Both the position numbers and the translations under genes were made by a program. Of a stretch of DNA of 9,330 nt, positions 1 through 6,675 are shown one piece after another. Source of the stretch: Planctomycetaceae bacterium (GTDB lineage: Bacteria > Planctomycetota > Planctomycetia > Pirellulales > Pirellulaceae); NCBI GenBank assembly GCA_002708345.1, contig PANG01000097.1, positions 3,750 to 13,079 of the forward strand, in the 5' to 3' direction. A model generated the notes under the pieces. The model saw only the letters and a program-made list of their open reading frames with translations. It had not been told where the DNA came from and did no database searches. Position 1 is the first letter of the stretch. Each line of letters starts with the position of its first letter.

Positions 1-1739
1 GCCTGTTCTCCGTCATCAGATGCCACGATCACGTTTACCCGTGCCTCACTGGTATTGGTCAACTCCACGTTGATACCTCCTGCTCCGAGTGCCTTGAACA
101 TCCGGTGTGCCACGCCTGTATGACTGCGCAATCCGATGCCCGACACGCTGAGCTTTGCCGCTTGTGGACTCCTGCTAATTTTCTGGCAGGGGAGTTCATC
201 AGCAATCTCCTTGCAGAGTTCCTGGGTTGCCTTGAGGTCGTGATGGGGAACCGTGAAACTGATGTTCGCAAGGCCGTCACCGTCGAGATGACTCTGGACA
301 ATCATGTCAACCACGATGCCAGCCTTGGCAACCCGCTCAAACACCATTGCCGCGACACCCGGGCGATCGGGCACTCCCTCGAGCGTGATTCGTGACTGGT
401 TGGTATCCAGCGAGATTTCATCGATAACGATTTCTTCCATACCCCGCAGGCGATCAACAACGTCGACCCGTTCTGCTTCGGCCCGGGGATGGGGGATCTC
501 ATTTAGCTGGGGGAGCTCGTTTTCTGCCGGAATCTCCAGTTCAAAGGTGTCGTGAACGGCTTCAAGGGCCTTTCTCGCATCGTTCTTGTGGACCAGGACC
601 GAGATCTTGATCTGGCTTGTGGTGATCATCAGCACGTTGATTCCTGCGTCACTGATAGATCGGAACATCTTCTCTGCCACGCCCGGTTGATGTGCCATTC
701 CACTTCCCACCACCGAGACCTTGGAGACATCGGCCGAGTGGGAGACGTCCTTGATCTCGAGTGTCTGGCGAAGGTGCTCGATCACTTCCATTGTCATCTC
801 CAGTTCATCACGCGGGATCGTGAAGGAAAGTCCCGAATGGCCTTCCTTGCCAATATTCTGGACGATCATATCGACAGTGATCTTCTGGTTGGCGATCTGT
901 GAAAAGACCTCGTTGCTGCTTCCCGGGATATCGGGGACACCAGCGAGCGTGATGAGTGCCTCATCCTCTGCCAGGGCAGCACCTCGCACGGCCTTGGAAA
1001 GATCCGCCGGAATCTCCGTGATGATCGTGCCGGGTCCCTCCACCATGCTGCTTTGAACCAGAATTGGGACAGAGTACTTCTTGGCAAATTCGATCGACCG
1101 GCTGTGCATCACGCCCGCTCCAAGGCTGGCAAGTTCAAGCATTTCATCGTAGCTGACATGGCTCATTCGCCTGGCGCTGGCAAGCTTTCTTGGATCGGTC
1201 GTGTAGATTCCATCCACGTCGGTGTAGATTTCACAGCGTGCGGCCCCCAGGACTGCGGCCAGGGCGACCGCGGTGGTATCGCTCCCTCCACGTCCCAGTG
1301 TCGTGATATCGAAGTTTTCATCGATCCCCTGGAAACCGGCGGCAATCACGATCTGACCCTCGGAAAGTAACTGCTCGATTCGCTCGGTTGAAATCGATAT
1401 AATCCGTGCCCTGGTATGCGTGCTGTCCGTGCGGATTCCAATCTGGGACCCTGTCAGGCTGACCGCCTGGTGTCCAAGCGATTCGATCGCCATCGCCATC
1501 AGGGCCACGCTTACCTGTTCCCCGGTGGAAAGCAGCATGTCCATTTCACGTGCGGGTGGCTGCTGATTAATCTGCCGGGCAAGATCTACCAGCATGTCGG
1601 TGTTTTTCCCCATCGCACTGACCACCATCACCACCTGGTGCCCCTCCTGGCTGGCGCGGACCGCCTTTCCTGCCGCGGCAAGGATCTTGTCCGGGTCCGC
1701 GACGCTGGTACCGCCATATTTCTGTACAAGGATCGACAT
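1..1739 (-). CDS. lysC: Aspartate kinase with four ACT domains (partial, 3' end outside window)
   Basis: Phosphorylates L-aspartate with ATP, the first step of the lysine/threonine/methionine pathway, in the cytoplasm. 579 residues are visible and the C-terminus runs off the left edge; by family length I infer only a short piece is missing. The kinase domain opens with KYGGTSV (residues 7-13), has TLGRGGSDTTA at about 147-157 and YTDVDGIYTTDPR at about 172-184, all hallmark aspartokinase motifs. It is followed by two tandem pairs of ACT domains: about 262-325, 337-400, 448-510 and 525-579. A proline/acid-rich linker (about 405-445) separates the pairs. ACT2 (SQIKISVLV) and ACT4 (SEARVNVIV) carry the strand typical of allosteric amino-acid sites, so feedback inhibition by lysine and/or threonine is expected. 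It is the last gene seen of the hom-apgM-lysC operon. The start at 1739 gives the usual MSILVQKYGG; an in-frame ATG at 1754 would add five residues, and neither has a strong ribosome site. Function is confident. Confidence 0.95.
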   Translation of the reverse strand, partial: MSILVQKYGGTSVADPDKILAAAGKAVRASQEGHQVVMVVSAMGKNTDMLVDLARQINQQPPAREMDMLLSTGEQVSVALMAMAIESLGHQAVSLTGSQIGIRTDSTHTRARIISISTERIEQLLSEGQIVIAAGFQGIDENFDITTLGRGGSDTTAVALAAVLGAARCEIYTDVDGIYTTDPRKLASARRMSHVSYDEMLELASLGAGVMHSRSIEFAKKYSVPILVQSSMVEGPGTIITEIPADLSKAVRGAALAEDEALITLAGVPDIPGSSNEVFSQIANQKITVDMIVQNIGKEGHSGLSFTIPRDELEMTMEVIEHLRQTLEIKDVSHSADVSKVSVVGSGMAHQPGVAEKMFRSISDAGINVLMITTSQIKISVLVHKNDARKALEAVHDTFELEIPAENELPQLNEIPHPRAEAERVDVVDRLRGMEEIVIDEISLDTNQSRITLEGVPDRPGVAAMVFERVAKAGIVVDMIVQSHLDGDGLANISFTVPHHDLKATQELCKEIADELPCQKISRSPQAAKLSVSGIGLRSHTGVAHRMFKALGAGGINVELTNTSEARVNVIVASDDGEQ

Positions 1740-1767
1740 CTTTGGTGATTCCATATTCGGTGGGTGT

Positions 1768-2970
1768 TCAATCGGAGAGAAAGAAGGACATCAGCTGGTG
1801 ACCCGCCTCGTAGTGTGTGGACGATCTGCCGGCCGATTGCTCATCGTATCCTCGTGCCTCGTCTACCTCGATACCCCGTCCGGCCAGGGCAAAGGGGACT
1901 GCACCGTGAGTGTGGGTACGCGTGCAAAGCGAGGTGGGGTGATCGGGAGTAACCAGCAGCCGGTAATCCCCGCGGTTCTTGAGCGCTTCGTGAAGCGGAG
2001 CGACAATCTGCTGGTCAATCTGTTCGAGCGCCTCGATCTTGGCTTCCACATCCCCCTGGTGAGATGCCTCGTCCGTCGCTTCCACGTGCACGCAGACAAC
2101 ATCTACTCGCTCCAACGCCTCGAGGGCGGCCCGGCCCTTGGCAGCATAATCGGTGTCCGTGTAGCCGGTTGCACCAGCCACCTCGACCAGGTCCCAGCCA
2201 ATCAGAGTGGCGATTCCTCGAAGCAGGTCGACAGCCGTGATCATCAATCCCTGCTTGCCGAATTGCTCCTGGAAGGAAGGAAGCTGGAGAGCCTGGCCCA
2301 GTCCCCAGAGCCAGATATTGGTCGCTGGCAGCAGCCCGGCAGCGATTCTCTCCCGGTTCACCGGGTGGTCTTTGAAGAGGCGTGCTGAACGGTTCATTAA
2401 CTCACAGAGCAGGTCACTTCCGGGGCCACGCGGGTAATCGTCCATCACCAGCTGGTCGGCCAGGTCATGAGGTGGCGTACTACGGGATTCCCGGGTAAAC
2501 GGTGCTCCCTGCTGCCCGCCACGGTGGATCAGCAGGTTGCGGTAGCTGACCCCGCTGATAAACTCCAGCGAATCGCCTCCCAGTTCCTGCTGGAGAGACT
2601 CGAGTAACAGCCGAGCTTGCTCGGTTGTTACATGGCCCGAGGTAAAGTCCTTCATTACCTGGTCCTGGACAGTGACCAGGTTGCAGCGGATCGCCCAGTC
2701 TTCCGGAGCCAGCGGGATCCTCTGGGCCGCTGCTTCCAGTGGAGCCCGGCCAGTAAAATACACTTCCGGGTCATACCCCAGCAAGCTGAGATTGGCGACG
2801 GCAGAACCAGCTGGCAGGTGATCCGGAACATGGTTGGCAGTTCCCACCATGCCCTCCTCTGCCACGATGTCCATGGCCGGAAGATGTGCTGCCTCCAGTG
2901 GCGTGCGGTCTCCGAGTGACTGCTGCGGTTCATCCGCGCATCCGTCGGGAATCACGATGACGTATTTCAT
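1768..2970 (-). CDS. apgM: ApgM-type phosphoglycerate mutase family protein, proposed homoserine kinase
   Basis: A 400-residue alkaline-phosphatase-superfamily metalloenzyme of the cofactor-independent (archaeal-type) phosphoglycerate mutase family. Visible motifs are IPDGCAD (7-13, metal-binding Asp9), PAGSAVANLSLLGYDP (53-68, with Ser56 as the presumed nucleophile), WAIRCN (92-97), TPPHD (165-169), ATDEASHQGD (298-307, metal ligands Asp300 and His304), and TPDHPTS (341-347) followed by TRTHT (350-354). The DHPT and TRTHT versions resemble the subfamily named 'proposed homoserine kinase' (TIGR02535) more than glycolytic mutases, where DHST is usual. The gene sits between hom and lysC, exactly where a ThrB is expected, and no GHMP-type thrB is seen. 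I infer homoserine to O-phosphohomoserine activity; true phosphoglycerate mutase activity is the alternative. The start is supported by GGGAG at 2978-2982, seven bases upstream. It lies 33 bases after hom and 28 bases before the chosen lysC start, so it is probably co-transcribed with both. Confidence 0.85.
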   Translation of the reverse strand: MKYVIVIPDGCADEPQQSLGDRTPLEAAHLPAMDIVAEEGMVGTANHVPDHLPAGSAVANLSLLGYDPEVYFTGRAPLEAAAQRIPLAPEDWAIRCNLVTVQDQVMKDFTSGHVTTEQARLLLESLQQELGGDSLEFISGVSYRNLLIHRGGQQGAPFTRESRSTPPHDLADQLVMDDYPRGPGSDLLCELMNRSARLFKDHPVNRERIAAGLLPATNIWLWGLGQALQLPSFQEQFGKQGLMITAVDLLRGIATLIGWDLVEVAGATGYTDTDYAAKGRAALEALERVDVVCVHVEATDEASHQGDVEAKIEALEQIDQQIVAPLHEALKNRGDYRLLVTPDHPTSLCTRTHTHGAVPFALAGRGIEVDEARGYDEQSAGRSSTHYEAGHQLMSFFLSD

Positions 2971-3003
2971 GACTCGTCTCCCGCTTTCTCCTGGGCCAGC
3001 AGG

Positions 3004-4305
3004 TTAATCCAGTACCCGCATACGAACACAACCAGGCAGGACGTTCTCAGATTGTTCCAGTTCAGCCAACGCCATATCGAGAGCTCCCTCGGTCGTCGTA
3101 TGTGTCATGATAATCAAGGGAACATAGGGAGATGTCCCGTCCGGCGTTGATTCTCGCTGGATGATCGAGTTGATAGAGACCTGTTGAGAACCCAGGATAC
3201 CGGCAACCTCCGCCATCACCCCGGGCTCGTCCACGACGCTCATCCGCAGGTAGTATCGTCCACTATGTTCACCCGGAGATTTCATTTTCAGGGGCTTCTC
3301 AGGACGCATCCCCAGTCCCGCTTGTTGGAACGTCAACTGGCTGCGGCCCACCACCGTATCAATCAGGTCCGCCACGACTGCCGATGCGGTCGGCATCTGT
3401 CCTGCCCCCCGGCCCTGGAAGAAAACACGCCCGGCGATGTCACCAACCACGCTGATTGCGTTTTCGCTGTTGCGTACCTCGGCCAGCGGCTGGCCACATC
3501 GTACCAGGGTCGGTGAGACGTGGATTTCCAGGCCACTGTCGACGAGTTGGGCAATCCCCAGCAGCTTGATCCGGTATCCCATCTGGTGTGCGCATTGCAG
3601 GTCGTCCAGGGAAAGCTGTTCAATTCCGGTGCAAGGGATCGATTGCCAGGAAACCTCTGTTCGGTAGGAGAGCTGGACCAGGATAGCGAGTTTTTGAGCT
3701 GCGTCGGAGCCATCCACGTCAAGTGTTGGATCTGTCTCGGCATATCCTCGCTGTTGTGCCTCTGCCAGTGCCTCTTCGTATCCAACCCCCTCCTCGGTCA
3801 TCCTGGTCATGATGTAATTGCTGGTGCCATTGAGGATGCCACAGAGGGACTCAATCCGGTTCGCCGCCAGGCTCTGGCCGATGGCTGTGATAATCGGGAT
3901 TCCCCCACACACCGATGCCTCGAAGGCAATCGACCGCCCCAGCTGCCGCGCTCGTTCAAATAACTCGCTTCCATGTTCTGCCAGCAACGCCTTGTTGGCT
4001 GTGATCACGTCCTTGCCGCTTTCCAGCAGGCGGAGCATGATGGTGCGGGCAGGCTCCAGGCCGCCGATGAGTTGAATCACTACCGGGATGGCAGGGTCAT
4101 TGATGAGCGATTCGAGGTCGGAGCTGAGGAGGCCTTCTGGAAGCTGAAGCGAACGGGGCTTTTCAACGTCAGTGACGATGATTGTTGCCAGTTCAAGCGG
4201 TCGACCAGCCTGGCAGGCAATTCGGTCACCATGCGAAAGCAGAACCTGGGCCACACCGCTCCCCACCGTCCCCAGGCCGATAATAGCTACTTTGGTTGTT
4301 TCCAT
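3004..4305 (-). CDS. hom: Homoserine dehydrogenase with C-terminal ACT domain
   Basis: Reduces L-aspartate 4-semialdehyde to L-homoserine with NAD(P)H, the branch step to threonine and methionine. At 433 residues it is a full-length monofunctional enzyme. An N-terminal Rossmann domain carries GLGTVG (10-15). TANKALLAEHG (102-112) holds the conserved Lys105. The catalytic domain has GILNGTSNYI (156-165), the YAETDPTLDVDGSDAAQKL stretch (188-206) with the conserved Glu190 and Lys205, and GRGAGQMPTASAVVAD (298-313). A C-terminal ACT domain spans about 351-425 (YYLRMSVVDEPGVMAEVAGIL), as in threonine-inhibited bacterial enzymes, so threonine feedback is likely. It is the first gene of the minus-strand operon hom-apgM-lysC and is divergent from groEL1. 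The Met at 4305 is chosen because it starts just before the Rossmann strand; the ATG slightly further upstream is followed at once by a stop. No strong Shine-Dalgarno sequence is visible. Confidence 0.97.
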   Translation of the reverse strand: METTKVAIIGLGTVGSGVAQVLLSHGDRIACQAGRPLELATIIVTDVEKPRSLQLPEGLLSSDLESLINDPAIPVVIQLIGGLEPARTIMLRLLESGKDVITANKALLAEHGSELFERARQLGRSIAFEASVCGGIPIITAIGQSLAANRIESLCGILNGTSNYIMTRMTEEGVGYEEALAEAQQRGYAETDPTLDVDGSDAAQKLAILVQLSYRTEVSWQSIPCTGIEQLSLDDLQCAHQMGYRIKLLGIAQLVDSGLEIHVSPTLVRCGQPLAEVRNSENAISVVGDIAGRVFFQGRGAGQMPTASAVVADLIDTVVGRSQLTFQQAGLGMRPEKPLKMKSPGEHSGRYYLRMSVVDEPGVMAEVAGILGSQQVSINSIIQRESTPDGTSPYVPLIIMTHTTTEGALDMALAELEQSENVLPGCVRMRVLD

Positions 4306-4347
4306 GGGATCACATGCTGGCCGAGAGCAAAAAAGGCGTAATTTGCC

Positions 4348-4377
4348 ATCCTAGGTTGCCCCTTGCCAGGGCGTCAA
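4348..4377 (-). promoter_or_regulatory. Candidate sigma70-type promoter for the hom-apgM-lysC operon
   Basis: On the minus strand, TTGACG (4377-4372, five of six to the -35 consensus) is separated by 18 bases from TAGGAT (4353-4348, four of six to the -10 consensus). The predicted transcript would start near 4341, giving a leader of about 36 bases before the hom ATG. No leader peptide or attenuator is visible in that short leader. The match is plausible but consensus-only. Confidence 0.4.
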
Positions 4378-4395
4378 CCGGCTTGATTCCCCGGC

Positions 4396-4455
4396 GAAAA
4401 ACCGACTTTGGGTTCCCAGGCCTGTTCTTTTCTTACTTCAGCCATCCGGTTTTTC
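4396..4455. repeat. 9-bp perfect inverted repeat upstream of hom promoter
   Basis: GAAAAACCG at 4396-4404 is exactly mirrored by CGGTTTTTC at 4447-4455, with 42 bases between the arms. It lies just upstream of the candidate hom promoter, where an activator or repressor could bind. The wide spacer makes a terminator unlikely. No known regulator is recognised. Confidence 0.35.
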
Positions 4456-4539
4456 CTCTCGTCATACCAACTTAACGAGACAGCGAAGCGGATTGACTGC
4501 CAAGAGAGACATGGTTGAGCACGAAAAGCCTGCTTTCCC

Positions 4540-4552
4540 TGCCATTTTGGCA
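4540..4552. promoter_or_regulatory. Palindromic TGCCA-TTT-TGGCA element, part of a TTTTGGCA cluster
   Basis: A 5-bp perfect inverted repeat with a 3-base spacer. Its right half begins a 12-bp sequence, ATTTTGGCATGA (4544-4555), that recurs exactly at 4648-4659 over the candidate groEL1 promoter. The octamer TTTTGGCA is found at 4545-4552 and 4649-4656 on the plus strand and at 4703-4696 on the minus strand. Possible operator or activator sites for the chaperonin operon; the binding protein is unknown. Confidence 0.35.
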
Positions 4553-4650
4553 TGATTCGTATCTGCAGAAACAAGCTGGCCCCCTTCCGAATGCTGTTTT
4601 CGTGTTGTAAGTTGTTGGTCTGCAAACGCTTGAGTGCAGTCCCACTTATT

Positions 4651-4667
4651 TTGGCATGAACATTGCA
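4651..4667 (+). promoter_or_regulatory. Candidate sigma54 (-24/-12) promoter for groEL1-groES-groEL2
   Basis: TTGGCATGAACATTGCA matches the sigma54 consensus TGGCACG-N4-TTGCW at 11 of 12 defined positions. The diagnostic GG (4653-4654) and GC (4665-4666) are exactly 10 bases apart. Orientation is toward groEL1. A start near 4678 would give a leader of just under 200 bases. If real, expression would need RpoN and an enhancer-binding protein, unlike the usual HrcA/CIRCE or sigma32 control of groE operons. I see this from sequence only. Confidence 0.5.
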
Positions 4668-4697
4668 GTTTTCGTGGGGTCTGGTGGCGACGGACTG

Positions 4698-4724
4698 CCA
4701 AAAAAGTGAAGTGCTGTTTTTTGG
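4698..4724 (+). repeat. Inverted repeat CCAAAAAA / TTTTTTGG in groEL1 leader
   Basis: Eight-base arms at 4698-4705 and 4717-4724 pair perfectly around an 11-base loop. The pairing extends by CTG/CAG with one bulged base. The loop ends in GTGCTG (4711-4716), which is complementary to CAGCAC at 4770-4775. The stem is A/U-rich and would melt easily. Either a leader RNA hairpin or a DNA operator just downstream of the candidate promoter. Confidence 0.35.
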
Positions 4725-4775
4725 ACAGCGCGGTTAGCGGCTTGAATTGGCCGTGGATTGTATCACGGACAGCAC
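4711..4775 (+). promoter_or_regulatory. Alternative leader pairing enclosing a second hairpin
   Basis: GTGCTG (4711-4716) pairs with CAGCAC (4770-4775), enclosing a hairpin CCGTG (4751-4755) / CACGG (4764-4768) with an 8-base loop. The outer helix uses the loop of the 4698-4724 hairpin, so the two could form a pseudoknot or exclude one another. No complementarity to the groEL1 Shine-Dalgarno sequence was found, so a simple thermometer that masks it is not supported. Confidence 0.25.
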
Positions 4776-4860
4776 ACGCATTTTTGTCGGCCTCTTGAGT
4801 CCCTGCTGACCAGCGATCAGAGTCAATTCGAAGTGAAAAAAGTAAGGTACATGAAGTCAT

Positions 4861-4865
4861 AGGAG
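4861..4865 (+). promoter_or_regulatory. Ribosome binding site of groEL1 (GTG start)
   Basis: AGGAG lies nine bases before the GTG at 4875 and fixes that codon as the start. The same layout, AGGAGTA, seven bases, then GTG, recurs at groEL2. Confidence 0.8.
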
Positions 4866-4874
4866 TATTCGGAC

Positions 4875-6605
4875 GTGGCAAAACAAATAGTCTACGATGA
4901 TACCGCTCGCCAGGCTCTTCTTTCGGGCGTCTCTAAACTCGCTCGAGCAGTTCGAAGTACCCTTGGTCCGCGCGGTCGCAATGCGATCCTTGACAAGGGA
5001 TGGGGTTCTCCCAAGGTGACAAAGGACGGTGTCACCGTGGCGGAAGACGTGGAACTGGATGATGCCTTCGAGAATCTCGGGGCGCAGCTTGTCAAGGAAG
5101 CAGCCAGCAAGACAAACGAGGTAGCCGGGGATGGCACCACGACGGCCACGGTCTTGGCCGAGGCGATTTTCCGGGAAGGCCTGAAGATGATCGCCGGGGG
5201 AGCTGACCCGATGGCTCTCTCGCGGGGTATTGCCCAGGCGACCGATGCAGTCTGTGCCGAGATCGACAAGCTGGCAGTCGCGATCGATGACAGGAACAAG
5301 AAAGAAATTCAGCAGATCGCCACGATTGCGGGGAATAACGATGCCTCGATTGGAAAGGTCCTCTCGGATGCCTTTATCAAGGTAGGCAAGGACGGTGTGA
5401 TCACGGTTGAGGAAGGCCGTGGCAACGAGACGACTGTCGAGGTTGTGGAGGGGATGCAGTTCGAACGAGGTTTCCTCTCACCCCATTTTGTCACCAACGA
5501 AACCGACGTGACCGTTGAGCTGGAAGATTGCTATATCCTCCTGTTCGAAGAGAAGATCACCTCGATCAAGAAGTTGATCCCGCTACTGGAGGCAGTCAGC
5601 AAGGACAAGAAACCCCTGCTGATCGTTGCCGAGGACGTGGAAGGGGAGGCACTGGCGACGCTGGTAGTAAACAAGATGCGAGGCATCCTGAGTGTCTGTG
5701 CAGTCAAGGCGCCTGGTTACGGTGACCGCCGTAAGGCAATCATGGGCGACATTGCCGTGCTTACCGGTGGCACTCCTATTTTCAAGGACCTGGGGATTGA
5801 ACTTGAAAGCGTCAAGATCTCTGACCTGGGAAAGATCGGCAAGCTGAAGATTACTTCTGATGAGACGATCGTGGTCGGTGGAGCCGGGAGCAAGAAGGAC
5901 ATCGAGGGTCGGGCTGATCAAATTCGACGTGAAATCGATGTTACCGACAGCGAATACGATCGGGAGAAACTCCAGGAACGGCTGGCGAAACTGGCTGGTG
6001 GAGTTGCCCAGATCAGCTGTGGTGCTGCTACCGAAACGGAAATGAAGGAACGCAAGGCGTTGGTGGAGGATGCGAAGTCTGCCACGCAGGCAGCCCTTTC
6101 CGAGGGCATTGTTCCAGGTGGCGGTGTTGCCCTGATCCGTGCGGAAAAAGCCGCCGGAAAGTTGGGCCTCAGTGGTGACGAGGCCCAGGGTGCGAAGATC
6201 ATCATCAACGTACTGGACGATCCCCTCCGGGTGATTGCCACGAATGCCGGACTTGACGGAGCCGTGATCGTCAACCGGGTGCGGAAGCTCAAGGGGAAAA
6301 ACGAGGGCTACAATGTGGATCAAGACAAATACGGTGACATGATCGAGATGGGCGTGATTGACCCAGCCAAGGTGGTCAAAACAGCATTGCAGAACGCTGC
6401 AAGTGTCGCCTCGTTGCTGCTTACCACCGAGTCACTGGTGACGGAGATTCCCGGCGAGGAAGAAGAGGATGATCACCATGACCATCACGACCATGGCGGC
6501 GGCGGCGGCATGCCTGGCATGGGTGGCATGGGTGGCATGGGTGGCATGCCCGGCGGCATGCCCGGCGGCATGGGTGGCATGGGTGGCATGCCTGGCATGA
6601 TGTAA
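4875..6605 (+). CDS. groEL: Chaperonin GroEL (paralogue 1) with long His/Gly-Met tail
   Basis: ATP-driven 60-kDa chaperonin that folds cytosolic proteins inside a GroES-capped double ring. It has 576 residues against about 545 for typical GroEL; the excess is in the C-terminus. ATPase residues are all present: LGPRGRN (30-36), TKDG with Asp51, GDGTTTATV with Asp86 (85-93) and Asp399 in VEDA. The apical domain keeps LATLVVN (260-266) but has Phe200 and His204 where E. coli has Tyr199 and Tyr203 in its substrate-binding groove. The tail runs Glu/Asp (528-533), a His/Asp stretch (534-540), five Gly, then Gly-Gly-Met and Met-Pro-Gly repeats to 576. It is first in a likely groEL-groES-groEL operon, 70 bases before groES. 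It is a paralogue of the downstream groEL (62 of the first 100 residues identical by hand count). The GTG start at 4875 is supported by AGGAG. Identity as GroEL is certain; specialised function is inference. Confidence 0.98.
   Translation: MAKQIVYDDTARQALLSGVSKLARAVRSTLGPRGRNAILDKGWGSPKVTKDGVTVAEDVELDDAFENLGAQLVKEAASKTNEVAGDGTTTATVLAEAIFREGLKMIAGGADPMALSRGIAQATDAVCAEIDKLAVAIDDRNKKEIQQIATIAGNNDASIGKVLSDAFIKVGKDGVITVEEGRGNETTVEVVEGMQFERGFLSPHFVTNETDVTVELEDCYILLFEEKITSIKKLIPLLEAVSKDKKPLLIVAEDVEGEALATLVVNKMRGILSVCAVKAPGYGDRRKAIMGDIAVLTGGTPIFKDLGIELESVKISDLGKIGKLKITSDETIVVGGAGSKKDIEGRADQIRREIDVTDSEYDREKLQERLAKLAGGVAQISCGAATETEMKERKALVEDAKSATQAALSEGIVPGGGVALIRAEKAAGKLGLSGDEAQGAKIIINVLDDPLRVIATNAGLDGAVIVNRVRKLKGKNEGYNVDQDKYGDMIEMGVIDPAKVVKTALQNAASVASLLLTTESLVTEIPGEEEEDDHHDHHDHGGGGGMPGMGGMGGMGGMPGGMPGGMGGMGGMPGMM
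6495..6602 (+). repeat. In-frame Gly/Met-encoding repeat tract at the 3' end of groEL1
   Basis: A tract of imperfect 9- and 12-base units (ATGGGTGGC and ATGCCCGGCGGC types) encodes residues 541-576. The units are nearly identical at the DNA level, so slippage or recombination could change tail length between strains. Gly-Gly-Met tails are normal for GroEL; the length and Pro-containing units here are unusual. On the opposite strand it gives a spurious Met/Pro-rich frame. Confidence 0.8.
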
Positions 6606-6660
6606 CAACCCTTTCGATATGAACCAGTAACAGGAAATCGAATCACTTTTTTGTTTGAAC

Positions 6661-6665
6661 AAGGA
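6661..6665 (+). promoter_or_regulatory. Ribosome binding site deciding the groES start
   Basis: AAGGA ends 10 bases before the ATG at 6676. It overlaps the codons of an in-frame upstream TTG (6655) and so argues for the ATG as the true start. Confidence 0.65.
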
Positions 6666-6675
6666 ACCTGCGGCA

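Larger units (their letters stand above)
4306..4874. other. Divergent intergenic region between hom and groEL1
   Basis: 569 bases with no convincing gene. Minus-strand open frames here have no recognisable motif and one overlaps the groEL1 start, so I treat them as chance. What it holds, listed separately: a sigma70-like promoter toward hom, a 9-bp inverted repeat, a cluster of TTTTGGCA octamers, a sigma54-like promoter toward groEL1, and leader inverted repeats. Parts of 4460-4540 and 4776-4855 show nothing I can name. Confidence 0.8.

Noticed and set aside
1594..2388. 264-codon plus-strand open frame opposite lysC and the apgM-like gene
   Set aside because: Antisense shadow spanning two well-supported genes, with no domain of its own.
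4545..4566. A second sigma54 promoter at the upstream TTGGCATG copy
   Set aside because: The next GC is at 14 bases from the GG instead of 10, so the -12 element is missing.
4374..4625. 83-codon minus-strand open frame upstream of hom
   Set aside because: No family resemblance, and it ends inside the candidate hom promoter.
4632..4637. Possible CIRCE (HrcA) element: GAGTGC half-site before groEL1
   Set aside because: The partner half GCACTC is absent at the required distance, so it is a lone hexamer.
4741..4766. CTTGAA as a heat-shock sigma32 -35 element
   Set aside because: No CCCCAT-like -10 at the right spacing; a weak match only.
4462..4881. 139-codon minus-strand open frame in the hom-groEL gap
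   Set aside because: No recognisable motif, biased composition, overlaps the groEL1 start and would place coding sequence over the promoter region. Treated as chance.
5583..6323. 246-codon minus-strand open frame inside groEL1
   Set aside because: Antisense shadow of a highly conserved groEL coding region.
6655..6675. TTG start giving a seven-residue longer GroES
   Set aside because: The extra residues do not resemble GroES, and AAGGA is correctly placed for the ATG at 6676.
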